A DNA stretch of 17,349 nt, taken from positions 1 to 17,349 of the forward strand of contig CALEIS010000034.1 in NCBI GenBank assembly GCA_937877675.1. Direction: 5' to 3'. The translations under genes were made by a program, and so were the position numbers. Source of the stretch: an uncultured Clostridia bacterium (GTDB lineage Bacteria > Bacillota > Clostridia > Oscillospirales > Acutalibacteraceae). Positions 1 through 6,772 of this stretch are shown here, piece by piece; the first letter of the stretch is position 1; the number at the start of each line of letters is the position of its first letter. A model generated the notes under the pieces. It made no database searches, was not told the DNA's origin, and saw only the letters and a program-made list of their open reading frames with translations.

Positions 1-536
1 ATTGTTTCAGCAATCTGTGAAATATTACCACTTGCTTCTTTTGTAGCAATAATATTCTTATGCTCACAAAGTTCAGCATATGTAGATGGAAGAACATTTA
101 CACCTGTTCTGCTTGGAACGTTATAAATGATGATTGGTTTAGAAGTATTATCTGCAATTGCTTGATAATGCTTTACAAGACCACGCTGTGAGCATTTGTT
201 ATAATATGGTGTAACAACAAGCATTGCATCTGCACCTGCTTTTTCAGCATCATTAGAAAGCTCAATAGCATACGCTGTTTCATTACTACCTGTACCAGCA
301 ATAACAGGGATTCTGTGGTTTACAACGTCACATGTAAACTTAATAACATCTGAATGTTCTTTTGGTGTAAGAGTTGCACTTTCACCAGTAGTACCACAAA
401 TTACAATTGAATCTGTACCATTTGCTATGTGATATTCAAGAAGATTTTCAAGAGATTTATAATTAACACTTAAATCTTCATTAAATGGTGTTACAATAGC
501 AACACCGCAACCTGTAAAAATAGGATTGTTACTCAT
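1..536 (-). CDS. dapA: 4-hydroxy-tetrahydrodipicolinate synthase (DapA), C-terminus cut by window edge
   Basis: DapA condenses pyruvate with L-aspartate-4-semialdehyde, the first step committed to diaminopimelate and lysine. It is a cytosolic TIM-barrel enzyme, usually about 290-295 residues. Here 178 codons are visible; the rest lies beyond base 1. Visible active-site elements are the GTTGES loop (Thr49-Thr50), the TPYYNK segment, Tyr138 and Arg143 in YNVPSRTG, and the Schiff-base Lys166 in IATKEASGN. Each is shifted five residues from the E. coli positions as I recall them. The ATG at 536-534 is chosen because AGGAG lies about 10 nt upstream and the protein begins MSNNPIFTGCGVAIVTPF, typical of the family. 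It follows asd by 24 bp on the same strand. Its product uses the semialdehyde made by Asd, so the two form an operon under the upstream lysine riboswitch. Identification is secure; only the C-terminus is unseen. Confidence 0.97.
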   Translation of the reverse strand, partial: MSNNPIFTGCGVAIVTPFNEDLSVNYKSLENLLEYHIANGTDSIVICGTTGESATLTPKEHSDVIKFTCDVVNHRIPVIAGTGSNETAYAIELSNDAEKAGADAMLVVTPYYNKCSQRGLVKHYQAIADNTSKPIIIYNVPSRTGVNVLPSTYAELCEHKNIIATKEASGNISQIAET

Positions 537-560
537 AATAAAATTCTCCTTAATTGGAAA

Positions 561-1640
561 TTAGTCCATGTAACCTTCTGCACAAAGAAGTTCAGCCATA
601 AGAACAGCTCCACCTGCAGCACCACGAAGTGTGTTGTGTGAAAGGCAAACAAATTTATAATCATACTGTGTGTCTTCACGAAGACGACCAACAGAGATTG
701 CCATACCGCCTTCAAGGTCACGATTAAGTTTTGTTTGTGGCATATTATCTTCTTCAAAATAGTTAAGGAATTGTTTTGGCGCATGTGGAAGTTCAAGTTC
801 CTGTGCACGGCCAGCAAATTCCTTCCATATATTTAATATTTCTTCCTTAGATGGTTTATTCTCAAATCTTACGAAAACTGCACCCATATGACCATTTGAA
901 ACAGGAACACGAATACACTGTGCAGTAAAGTTTGGTGAATCAGCATCAACGATAACATCACCTTCAACTTTACCCCAAATCTTAAGAGGTTCTTTTTCAC
1001 TCTTTTCTTCTTCGCCACCGATGAATGGGATAACATTGTCAATCATTTCTGGCCATGTATCAAATGTTTTACCTGCACCTGAAATTGCTTGATATGTACA
1101 AACAAGAACATCTTTAACACCGAATTTAGAAAGAGGGAAGAGGGCAGGTACATAACTTTGAAGTGAACAGTTTGATTTAACTGCAATAAAACCACGTTTT
1201 GTGCCAAGTCTTTTTCTCTGAGCTGGAATAATAGCAGCATGGTCTGCATTAAGTTCAGGAACAATCATAGGAACATCAGGTGTGTGTCTATGTGCACTGT
1301 TATTTGAAATAACAGGACATTCAGCTTTTGCATATGCTTCTTCAAGTGCCTTGATTTCATCTTTTTTCATGTCAACAGCACAGAATACGAAATCAACCAT
1401 TGAAGCGATTTTCTCAATATCAGCAGTTGCGTCCATAACAACGATATCTTTCATAGCTTCTGGAATTGAGGCATCCATACACCATTTTGCTCCTACTGCA
1501 TCAGAATACTTCTTTCCTGCTGAACGTGGACTTGCTGCTAATACTTTTACATCAAACCAAGGATGATTGTCTAAAAGAGTCATAAAACGCTGACCAACCA
1601 TACCTGTTGCACCAATTACACCAACATTATACTTTTTCAC
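561..1640 (-). CDS. asd: Aspartate-semialdehyde dehydrogenase, long (archaeal/fungal-like) type
   Basis: Asd reduces L-aspartyl-4-phosphate with NADPH to aspartate semialdehyde, the branch point for lysine/DAP, threonine and methionine. The protein has 359 residues. It starts with the Rossmann fingerprint GVIGATGMVGQRF (residues 7-19). The SNNSAHR loop is at 112-118, catalytic Cys158 is in VKSNCSLQ, and the catalytic His251 is in RVPVSNGHMG. The length and the SNNSAHR and Cys contexts fit the longer subfamily (TIGR00978-like) rather than the classical E. coli type. The start is GTG at 1640-1638, with GGAGGT eight bases upstream; no ATG is better placed. The gene is first in the asd-dapA operon. 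It is preceded by a lysine riboswitch, an intrinsic terminator and a consensus promoter, so expression should fall when lysine is plentiful. No sequence defect is seen. Confidence 0.97.
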   Translation of the reverse strand: MKKYNVGVIGATGMVGQRFMTLLDNHPWFDVKVLAASPRSAGKKYSDAVGAKWCMDASIPEAMKDIVVMDATADIEKIASMVDFVFCAVDMKKDEIKALEEAYAKAECPVISNNSAHRHTPDVPMIVPELNADHAAIIPAQRKRLGTKRGFIAVKSNCSLQSYVPALFPLSKFGVKDVLVCTYQAISGAGKTFDTWPEMIDNVIPFIGGEEEKSEKEPLKIWGKVEGDVIVDADSPNFTAQCIRVPVSNGHMGAVFVRFENKPSKEEILNIWKEFAGRAQELELPHAPKQFLNYFEEDNMPQTKLNRDLEGGMAISVGRLREDTQYDYKFVCLSHNTLRGAAGGAVLMAELLCAEGYMD

Positions 1641-1658
1641 TTGAAATTACCTCCAAAA

Positions 1659-1675
1659 AATGATATTATATCATT
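1659..1675. repeat. Small AT-rich inverted repeat just upstream of the asd ribosome binding site
   Basis: Two 8-base arms (aatgatat and atatcatt) flank a single central base. In asd mRNA this would form a weak A/U hairpin of about 7 bp ending next to a run of U and only a few bases before the GGAGG. It might tune translation or be an operator, but it could also be a chance product of AT-rich sequence. Confidence 0.35.
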
Positions 1676-1681
1676 CGTTAT

Positions 1682-1715
1682 AAAAAATCAGTAATGATTA
1701 CATCATCATTACTGA
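1682..1715 (-). terminator. Riboswitch-controlled intrinsic terminator before asd
   Basis: On the minus strand a perfect 11-bp stem (TCAGTAATGAT paired with ATCATTACTGA, arms 1705-1715 and 1688-1698) closes a 6-nt loop and is followed by six U (1687-1682). It lies between the lysine aptamer and the asd ribosome binding site. This is the usual position of the expression platform in transcription-attenuating L-box leaders. Confidence 0.93.
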
Positions 1716-1743
1716 ATAAAATACATCGGTATTATGATTTTCA

Positions 1744-1918
1744 TAATACGAAAGCACTCCATCAAATAATGATGACAGTTGCATTACTGTTAATAATACA
1801 ACCAGAAAAAACAAATCCCAAGCCCTGTTTTTCTTCGGCAACAAACCCTTTCACATTTCATCAAAAACCCTTGGGAGTTTCAAAAATGTTACTATTTTTT
1901 ATTGCGCCTCAATCGCTA
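1744..1918 (-). ncRNA. Lysine riboswitch (L box) in the asd-dapA leader
   Basis: Read on the minus strand, the leader carries conserved L-box blocks in the right order: GAGGCGCAAT, AGTAACA, GTGAAAGGG, GCCGAAG, CTGTC and GGAGTGCT. The helices fold as expected. P2 has ACATTT against AAATGT. P3 has AAAAACA against TGTTTTT. P4 has TTGTATTA against TAATGCAA. P5 has CATCA against TGATG. A short, weak P1 is GCGA against TCGT. The loops of P2 and P3 contain perfectly complementary 7-mers, TCCCAAG (1876-1870) and CTTGGGA (1822-1816), matching the known L2-L3 kissing interaction. Lysine binding in this family stabilises P1 and permits the downstream terminator to form, lowering asd and dapA transcription. 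Ends are approximate, set by the P1 strands and the predicted transcription start. Confidence 0.97.
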
Positions 1919-1922
1919 TAAT

Positions 1923-1951
1923 ATAATAACACTTTAAAGTAATCATGTCAA
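1923..1951 (-). promoter_or_regulatory. Sigma-A-type promoter of the asd-dapA operon
   Basis: On the minus strand TTGACA (1951-1946) is separated by exactly 17 bases from TATTAT (1928-1923), a near-perfect vegetative promoter. Transcription should begin around 1917-1916, placing the start at the 5' edge of riboswitch helix P1. This agreement between promoter and aptamer supports both calls. Confidence 0.9.
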
Positions 1952-1990
1952 ACATTTTTAACAATTTCTATATATTTACGGAGAAACATA

Positions 1991-3019
1991 ATGAAAAAAT
2001 CTGATTTTTACTACGATTTGCCCAAAGAATTAATTGCTCAAACCCCAGTAGAGCCAAGAGACCATTCAAGAATGATGGTTTTAACAAGAAAAAACAATAC
2101 AATTGAACATAAGTATTTTTATAATTTCATAGATTATTTAAATCCTGGTGATTGCCTTATTCTTAACAATACGAGAGTATTACCGGCTCGTATGTATGGA
2201 GTTAAAAAAGATACTGGTGCAATTGTCGAATTTCTACTTTTAAACAATCTAGGCAATGACCGTTGGGAAACAATTACCGGACCAGGGAAAAAAGCAAAAG
2301 TTGATGCTGAATTTTCTTTTGGCGATGGAATATTGAAATGTAAAATTGAAGAAGTATTAGATAATGGTAATAGAGTTGCTAAATTCAGTTATGATGCATC
2401 TAATATCTATGAAGTTTTAGATAAAGTTGGTGAAATGCCTTTACCACATTACATAACTGAAAAACTTGAAGATAAAGAGCGATATCAAACAGTTTATTCA
2501 AAAGAGTTAGGTTCTGCAGCTGCTCCAACTGCTGGACTTCACTTTACGGATGAAATAATGACTAAAATTCAAGAAAAAGGAATAAAAATCGGATATGTAA
2601 CCTTGCATGTTGGTATTGGTACTTTTAGACCTGTTAAAGCAGAAAATATTGAAGACCATGAAATGCATTCTGAGCATTATCAAATTCCAAAAGAAACAGC
2701 AGATTTAATAAATGAAACCAAGAAAAATGGCGGCAGAGTTGTTGCAGTTGGAACAACTTGTTGTAGAACTCTTGAAAGTGTTATGAATAGTCAAGGTGAA
2801 ATGAAAGAGTTTGATGATTGGACAAGTATCTTCATCTATCCAGGATATAAATTCAAGTGTATAGACGCACTTTTAACAAATTTTCACTTGCCTGAGAGCA
2901 CACTTATAATGTTGGTTTCAGCGTTATACAATAGAGAAAATATTTTGGATGCGTATAATACCGCAGTAAAAGAAAAATACAGATTTTTCAGTTTTGGCGA
3001 CTGTATGTTTATCAATTAA
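1991..3019 (+). CDS. queA: S-adenosylmethionine:tRNA ribosyltransferase-isomerase (QueA)
   Basis: QueA transfers and isomerises the ribosyl moiety of S-adenosylmethionine onto 7-aminomethyl-7-deazaguanine at tRNA position 34, giving epoxyqueuosine. The 342-residue protein has the usual length. It opens with the family signature KSDFYYDLPKELIAQTPVEP. It carries NNTRVLPARM (59-68), AAAPTAGLHFT (176-186), HVGIGTFRPV (206-215) and TNFHLPEST (296-304). A small oddity is the CC pair in GTTCCRTLES (256 onward), where many homologues have ST. The ATG follows GGAG with 7-nt spacing. tgt begins 9 bp after the stop, so the two consecutive enzymes of queuosine synthesis are co-transcribed. I cannot fix a promoter for queA. 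It is divergent from asd, and TATATT at 1971-1976 is a weak -10 candidate. Confidence 0.97.
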   Translation: MKKSDFYYDLPKELIAQTPVEPRDHSRMMVLTRKNNTIEHKYFYNFIDYLNPGDCLILNNTRVLPARMYGVKKDTGAIVEFLLLNNLGNDRWETITGPGKKAKVDAEFSFGDGILKCKIEEVLDNGNRVAKFSYDASNIYEVLDKVGEMPLPHYITEKLEDKERYQTVYSKELGSAAAPTAGLHFTDEIMTKIQEKGIKIGYVTLHVGIGTFRPVKAENIEDHEMHSEHYQIPKETADLINETKKNGGRVVAVGTTCCRTLESVMNSQGEMKEFDDWTSIFIYPGYKFKCIDALLTNFHLPESTLIMLVSALYNRENILDAYNTAVKEKYRFFSFGDCMFIN

Positions 3020-3028
3020 GGAGAATTT

Positions 3029-4159
3029 ATGTATAAACTTATCAAGAAAAATGGAAATGCAAGACGAGGCGAATTCCATACAGTTCACGGCGTAGTTCAA
3101 ACACCAGCATTTATGAATGTTGCGACACAAGGTGCAATTAAAGGTGGAGTTTCAGCTTATGATTTAAAAGATATTAATTGTCAGGTTCAATTATGTAATA
3201 CATACCATTTGCACTTAAGACCTACTGATGCACTTGTTAAAGAAATGGGTGGTCTTCATAAGTTCACAGGTTGGAATGGACCTATTCTTACTGATAGTGG
3301 AGGATTTCAGGTTTTCTCACTTTCATCATTAAGAAAAATTAAAGAAGAGGGTGTATATTTTTCTTCTCATATTGATGGTCACAAGATTTTTATGGGACCT
3401 GAGGAAAGTATGCAAATTCAGTCGAATCTTGGTTCAACAATCGCCATGGCTTTTGACGAATGTGTTGAAAACCCCGCTAAATATGAATATTCTAAACAAT
3501 CGTGTGAAAGAACAACAAGATGGTTATATCGTTGTAAAGCTGAAATGGATAGATTGAATTCATTATCAGACACAATTAATAGAAATCAAATGCTTTTTGG
3601 TATAAACCAAGGTTGTACTTATGATGATTTAAGAATCGAACACATGAAAGAAATAGCAAAGCTTGACTTGGATGGCTATGCTATTGGTGGACTTGCTGTT
3701 GGTGAGCCAAAGGAAGATATGTATCGTATCATTTCTGCTGTTGAGCCATATATGCCAGTTGATAAACCACGTTATTTAATGGGTGTTGGTACTCCAGGAA
3801 ATATCCTTGAAGCAGTCAAAAGGGGAGTTGACCTTTTTGATTGTGTTATGCCAAGCAGAAATGCACGTCATGGTCACCTTTTTACAGATGCAGGTATCAT
3901 TAACATCAATAATAAAAAATATGAAAAAGATGATTTACCAATTGACCCTGAATGTAATTGCCAAACATGTCAAAAGCATTCTAGGGCATACATCAGACAT
4001 TTGTTTAAAGCACAGGAAATGTTAGCTATGAGGCTTTGTGTAATGCATAATTTATACTTCTATAACAATCTTTTAGCAAAAATTCGTGATGCATTGGATA
4101 ATGATACATTTGACGAATTTTATAACAAGTACGTTGACAGATTAGATACACGAATTTAG
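3029..4159 (+). CDS. tgt: Queuine/preQ1 tRNA-guanine transglycosylase (Tgt)
   Basis: Bacterial Tgt exchanges guanine-34 in GUN anticodons (Tyr, His, Asn, Asp tRNAs) for preQ1. The enzyme comes just before QueA in the pathway. The 376-residue protein is full length. Asp89 in TDSGGFQVFSL is the general acid/base position and Asp271 in LFDCVMPSRNARHG is the nucleophile position. GINQG (191-195) and GGLAVGEP (220-227) shape the base pocket. The structural zinc ligands are Cys309, Cys311, Cys314 and His340. Residue roles are from the family; I see the residues here. The start ATG is preceded by AAGGAG, and the gene is 9 bp downstream of queA. Confidence is high. Confidence 0.98.
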   Translation: MYKLIKKNGNARRGEFHTVHGVVQTPAFMNVATQGAIKGGVSAYDLKDINCQVQLCNTYHLHLRPTDALVKEMGGLHKFTGWNGPILTDSGGFQVFSLSSLRKIKEEGVYFSSHIDGHKIFMGPEESMQIQSNLGSTIAMAFDECVENPAKYEYSKQSCERTTRWLYRCKAEMDRLNSLSDTINRNQMLFGINQGCTYDDLRIEHMKEIAKLDLDGYAIGGLAVGEPKEDMYRIISAVEPYMPVDKPRYLMGVGTPGNILEAVKRGVDLFDCVMPSRNARHGHLFTDAGIININNKKYEKDDLPIDPECNCQTCQKHSRAYIRHLFKAQEMLAMRLCVMHNLYFYNNLLAKIRDALDNDTFDEFYNKYVDRLDTRI

Positions 4160-4196
4160 TTGATTTAAAATACTAAATGTAACTATAAAAAAACTC

Positions 4197-4225
4197 TTGC
4201 ATAATATTACATTATTATGTATAAT
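4197..4225 (+). promoter_or_regulatory. Probable promoter of yajC
   Basis: TATAAT at 4220-4225 is a perfect -10, with TTGCAT (a poor -35, only TTG conserved) 17 bases upstream at 4197-4202. It lies in the 103-bp gap between tgt and yajC and would start a leader of about 30 nt ending at the GGAGG before yajC. Read-through from queA-tgt is also possible because no terminator separates them. Confidence 0.6.
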
Positions 4226-4262
4226 ATTAAAGTTATTATTTATATATTGGAGGACTCAAACA

Positions 4263-4616
4263 ATGGGTAATAGTACAATGATTCTTATGATGGTTGGTCT
4301 TTTTGCTGCAATGTATTTCTTCACAATCAGACCACAGAAAAAACAGCAGAAAATGGAGCAGGAAATTCGTGAAAACACACAGATTGGTGATGAAATCACA
4401 ACAATCGGTGGTATCTGCGGTAAAGTAGTTTCAGTTAAAGATGACACAATCGTTATTGAAACAGGCTCAGACAGAGTTAAAATTAAATTCAAGAAATATG
4501 CAATCCAAACAAATCACACTGCTAATGAAAAAATTCAGGCTCAGCGTGAAGCTGCAAAAGCTGCTATGATGGAAAAGAAAGCAAAGAAATCTAAAAAAGA
4601 TAAAGATGCTGAATAA
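4263..4616 (+). CDS. yajC: Preprotein translocase subunit YajC
   Basis: YajC is a small single-span membrane protein that associates with SecDF in the Sec translocon; it is accessory rather than essential. The 117-residue product has an N-terminal hydrophobic span at about residues 5-21 ending in FFTIRPQKKQQKM, the family hallmark. A compact domain follows with IGDEITTIGGICGKVV and VIETGSDRVKIKF. The tail is very lysine-rich (KKAKKSKKDKDAE). The start at 4263 is chosen over an in-frame upstream extension because GGAGG lies 9 nt before this ATG and the extended part overlaps the promoter. The position downstream of queA-tgt is a widely conserved gene order. No secD or secF follows; a strong terminator comes next. 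Confidence 0.95.
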   Translation: MGNSTMILMMVGLFAAMYFFTIRPQKKQQKMEQEIRENTQIGDEITTIGGICGKVVSVKDDTIVIETGSDRVKIKFKKYAIQTNHTANEKIQAQREAAKAAMMEKKAKKSKKDKDAE

Positions 4617-4635
4617 TTAACATAAAAAAATAATT

Positions 4636-4670
4636 CCCCTCATATTCTTTAGTGAATGTGAGGGGTTTTT
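4636..4670 (+). terminator. Intrinsic terminator after yajC
   Basis: A 12-bp stem (cccctcatattc with gaatgtgagggg, one G-U pair) closes a 6-base loop and is followed by five T. It should end the queA-tgt-yajC transcripts. Its 3' arm doubles as the likely ribosome binding sequence of the next gene. Confidence 0.93.
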
Positions 4671-4672
4671 CT

Positions 4673-5086
4673 ATGAAAAAAAGATTCTTTAAAAGAAAAA
4701 ATGAAATGTCAAATCCTATGAAAAATTTTGTAAGCTTATCAATTTCATCAGTTTTTGGCAACATCTTAACAATATTTCTTACGTTTATAATATCTTATAT
4801 AATTTCCAAATCAGAAAACATTCCTTCTTATCTTGGAATACTTTTTCTATTTTGTATAGCGTGTGGAAACATATTAAGTGGATTTATAGCTTCAAAACGA
4901 TGTAATTTTAAAGGTATTATTTCTGGATTAATATGTTCAATTCCAAATGCATTAATAATAACATTAATTATGCTTTTTTTCTCAAACAGTAAAATAAATG
5001 AAAAAACGCTTCTTTTATATTTATTTATAATATTATGTTCAAGTGTTGGTGGCATTATTGGGGCAAATACTAAGAGAAGAAAATAA
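4673..5086 (+). CDS. Small four-helix membrane protein, YrzE/TIGR04086-like
   Basis: The 137-residue protein has a basic, lysine-rich N-terminus (MKKRFFKRKN) and four predicted membrane segments at about residues 22-45, 52-73, 80-103 and 112-130. It ends in a basic KRRK tail. Size, topology, a Gly-rich SGFIASKR segment and placement right after yajC match the TIGR04086 family, whose Bacillus subtilis member is YrzE. The function of that family is unknown. The ATG at 4673 lies 7 nt after GAGGGG, which sits inside the yajC terminator's 3' arm. A GTG at 4652 would fall inside the hairpin and lacks its own site; an internal ATG (MSNPMKNF) is another possibility. Its transcription therefore depends on terminator read-through or an unseen promoter. 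Family assignment is moderately confident. Confidence 0.7.
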   Translation: MKKRFFKRKNEMSNPMKNFVSLSISSVFGNILTIFLTFIISYIISKSENIPSYLGILFLFCIACGNILSGFIASKRCNFKGIISGLICSIPNALIITLIMLFFSNSKINEKTLLLYLFIILCSSVGGIIGANTKRRK

Positions 5087-5106
5087 CAAGAAGGAATGTG
5101 TATAAA

Positions 5107-5763
5107 ATGAACAAAGTAATCAATTTAAGAAAACATAGAAGATTTAAGTTAACCAAAGGCAACAATGACATTATAAAAAGAAAAAAGAAGCCAATATCCC
5201 ATCAAAATATAGATAAAATTCTCATTACAATAATCTCTATATTATCTATTTTTTTAGGATGTATTATTTTCAAATTACATAAAGCAGATTCTGTAACAGA
5301 ATTTGAAAATCTTGTTTCTTTTTTTCAAAAAGAGAAATTTTTACATATTATACTTTTCTTTATGAAATACGAGTTATTGCTTTTTTTTGTTGAATTTTTT
5401 ATAGGTACAAGCATGATTGGTACTCCACTTGTAGTATTTCCACCTATAATAAAATGTGTTTTTATTGGGTGTTTTAGTAGCTTTATGTATAATCAATTTG
5501 AAGTTAAAGGTATATTGTTTTGTTTAATGCTATTATACCCATTTTATGCAATAACTACTTCTTCGTTAATATTTGCTGCAAACGAAAGTGCATACATGAG
5601 CAAAAATCTATTTAGCATGACAATAAAAAAGAAAACTCTAAATGATATGTCAACTAATATTTATCTGATAAGATATTTATTCTTAATTATTCTGAATATT
5701 GTGTGTACAGTTATTAATTCTTTTTTGATTGTTACAGTAGCTCCAAGATTCAACCTTACTTAG
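5107..5763 (+). CDS. Stage II sporulation protein M-like (DUF95) membrane protein
   Basis: The 218-residue protein has a strongly basic cytoplasmic N-terminus (residues 1-35) and about five membrane segments near 37-55, 79-102, 105-128, 135-158 and 188-212. The central stretch (GTSMIGTPLVVFPP, then KCVFIGCFSSF and FEVKGILFCLMLLYPF) follows the SpoIIM/DUF95 pattern of an IGIP motif, a KG-F-G helix and a YGLKG turn. In endospore formers SpoIIM is part of the SpoIIDMP machinery that drives septal peptidoglycan removal and engulfment; that role here is inference. The ATG at 5107 is preferred because AAGGA lies 11 nt upstream; a GTG at 5098 would leave a 2-nt spacing. It starts 20 bp after the YrzE-like gene and its stop overlaps the convergent recombinase gene. 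The sequence is divergent and AT-rich, so the family call is tentative. Confidence 0.6.
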   Translation: MNKVINLRKHRRFKLTKGNNDIIKRKKKPISHQNIDKILITIISILSIFLGCIIFKLHKADSVTEFENLVSFFQKEKFLHIILFFMKYELLLFFVEFFIGTSMIGTPLVVFPPIIKCVFIGCFSSFMYNQFEVKGILFCLMLLYPFYAITTSSLIFAANESAYMSKNLFSMTIKKKTLNDMSTNIYLIRYLFLIILNIVCTVINSFLIVTVAPRFNLT

Positions 5764-6739
5764 TTTTATCAAATGTAATTTGGGCAAGTGGATTTGATTC
5801 TGATGCTTTTTTTAACTGCTCATCAACTATATGAGTGTAAATCTCTGTTGTACCGAGGTTTTCATGTCCCAGAATATCCTTTAAAACAAGAACATCTACA
5901 TTTCCATGCTGATACATAAGAGTTGCTGCAGTATGTCTTAATTTATGTACAGAATATCCCTCTAACCCACATTTTTCAAGTGCTTCATAAACAATATGCT
6001 GGACAGTTTTAGGACTTATTCTTCTATTCCTACCACTTAAGAAAAGTGCATTTTTATCACTTGAAGGAACACCGTCAACAGGACGAACTGACATATACTG
6101 TGCATAAGCATTTAAGCAAGCATCATTAAGATAGATTGTACGCTCTTTATTACCCTTACCGGTTACTCTTAATGTATGGTCATCTCTAATATCGTTATAA
6201 TTCAAACTTACAAGTTCAGATAATCTTAAACCGCAATTTAAAAAGAAGACCAAAATACAGTAATCACGTTCTTTATGCTTACCATCAACTGATTTCAATA
6301 ATTTGATACTCTCTTCAAGTGTTAAATACTTGGGGAGAGATTTTTTTAATTTGGGTGAGTCAAGGACTTCCATAGGATTATTATCGATGATGTTCTTTTG
6401 CTTATCTAAATATTTAAAAAAAGTTCGCAAACAAGACACTTTTCTTGCTCTTGCAGCTTCTTGATTATCACGTTCATTTTTACAATAAGAAAGAAAGGCA
6501 TAGGCATCATTTAGTGTAACACTTTTTACAAAATCGGTATCAATATCAAGGATGTCTATATCATCGAATTCAACAGAAGAGGGGACAAGACCTCTATAAT
6601 ATTTCAAGAATTTAAAAAACAGTCTTAAATCAGAACTGTATTCTTCTATAGTTAATGTTGATTTATTTTTTATAACATCTAGATACACTAAAAAGTCTTT
6701 AATAATAATTGGCAAACCTACAAAATTAATTTTTTTCAT
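5756..6739 (-). CDS. Site-specific tyrosine recombinase, XerC/XerD type
   Basis: Xer recombinases resolve chromosome dimers at dif sites. The 327-residue protein has an N-terminal SAM-like core-binding domain (about 10-112) and a C-terminal catalytic domain. All catalytic residues are present: Arg172 (CGLRLSEL), Lys195 (TGKGNKER), His265 and Arg268 (HKLRHT), His292 (GHENLGTTEIYTH) and the nucleophile Tyr301. It is slightly longer than E. coli XerD (about 298). It carries an acidic insert around residues 52-73 (EFDDIDILDIDTD) and a C-terminal extension. The ATG at 6739 follows GGAG by about 10 nt. A perfect inverted repeat lies just upstream. XerC and XerD cannot be told apart from this window, and no phage genes surround it, so a chromosomal Xer role is more likely than a mobile-element integrase. 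Confidence 0.9.
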   Translation of the reverse strand: MKKINFVGLPIIIKDFLVYLDVIKNKSTLTIEEYSSDLRLFFKFLKYYRGLVPSSVEFDDIDILDIDTDFVKSVTLNDAYAFLSYCKNERDNQEAARARKVSCLRTFFKYLDKQKNIIDNNPMEVLDSPKLKKSLPKYLTLEESIKLLKSVDGKHKERDYCILVFFLNCGLRLSELVSLNYNDIRDDHTLRVTGKGNKERTIYLNDACLNAYAQYMSVRPVDGVPSSDKNALFLSGRNRRISPKTVQHIVYEALEKCGLEGYSVHKLRHTAATLMYQHGNVDVLVLKDILGHENLGTTEIYTHIVDEQLKKASESNPLAQITFDKTK

Positions 6740-6755
6740 AAAGCAACTCTCCTTT

Positions 6756-6772
6756 CGTGAAACAGTTTCACG
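6756..6772. repeat. Perfect inverted repeat in the recombinase leader, operator-like
   Basis: CGTGAAAC, one central base, GTTTCACG: eight-base perfect arms ending about 16 bp before the recombinase start codon and immediately before its GGAG. It stands out from the extremely AT-rich surroundings. It may be a repressor operator or an mRNA hairpin near the ribosome binding site. It does not match the Gram-positive SOS box (GAAC-N4-GTTC) or a Bacillus-type dif site. No T-run follows, so it is not a terminator. Confidence 0.7.

Noticed and set aside
1659..1675. Second intrinsic terminator before asd
   Set aside because: The stem is only about 7 weak A/U pairs and the U-run overlaps it; listed only as an inverted repeat.
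1694..1921. 75-codon plus-strand reading frame between asd and queA
   Set aside because: It lies on the opposite strand of the lysine riboswitch and terminator, has no ribosome binding site, and its sequence is fully explained by the structured leader.
5756..6739. Integrase of a mobile element
   Set aside because: No excisionase, phage, conjugation or cargo genes or att repeats surround it; housekeeping genes lie on both sides.
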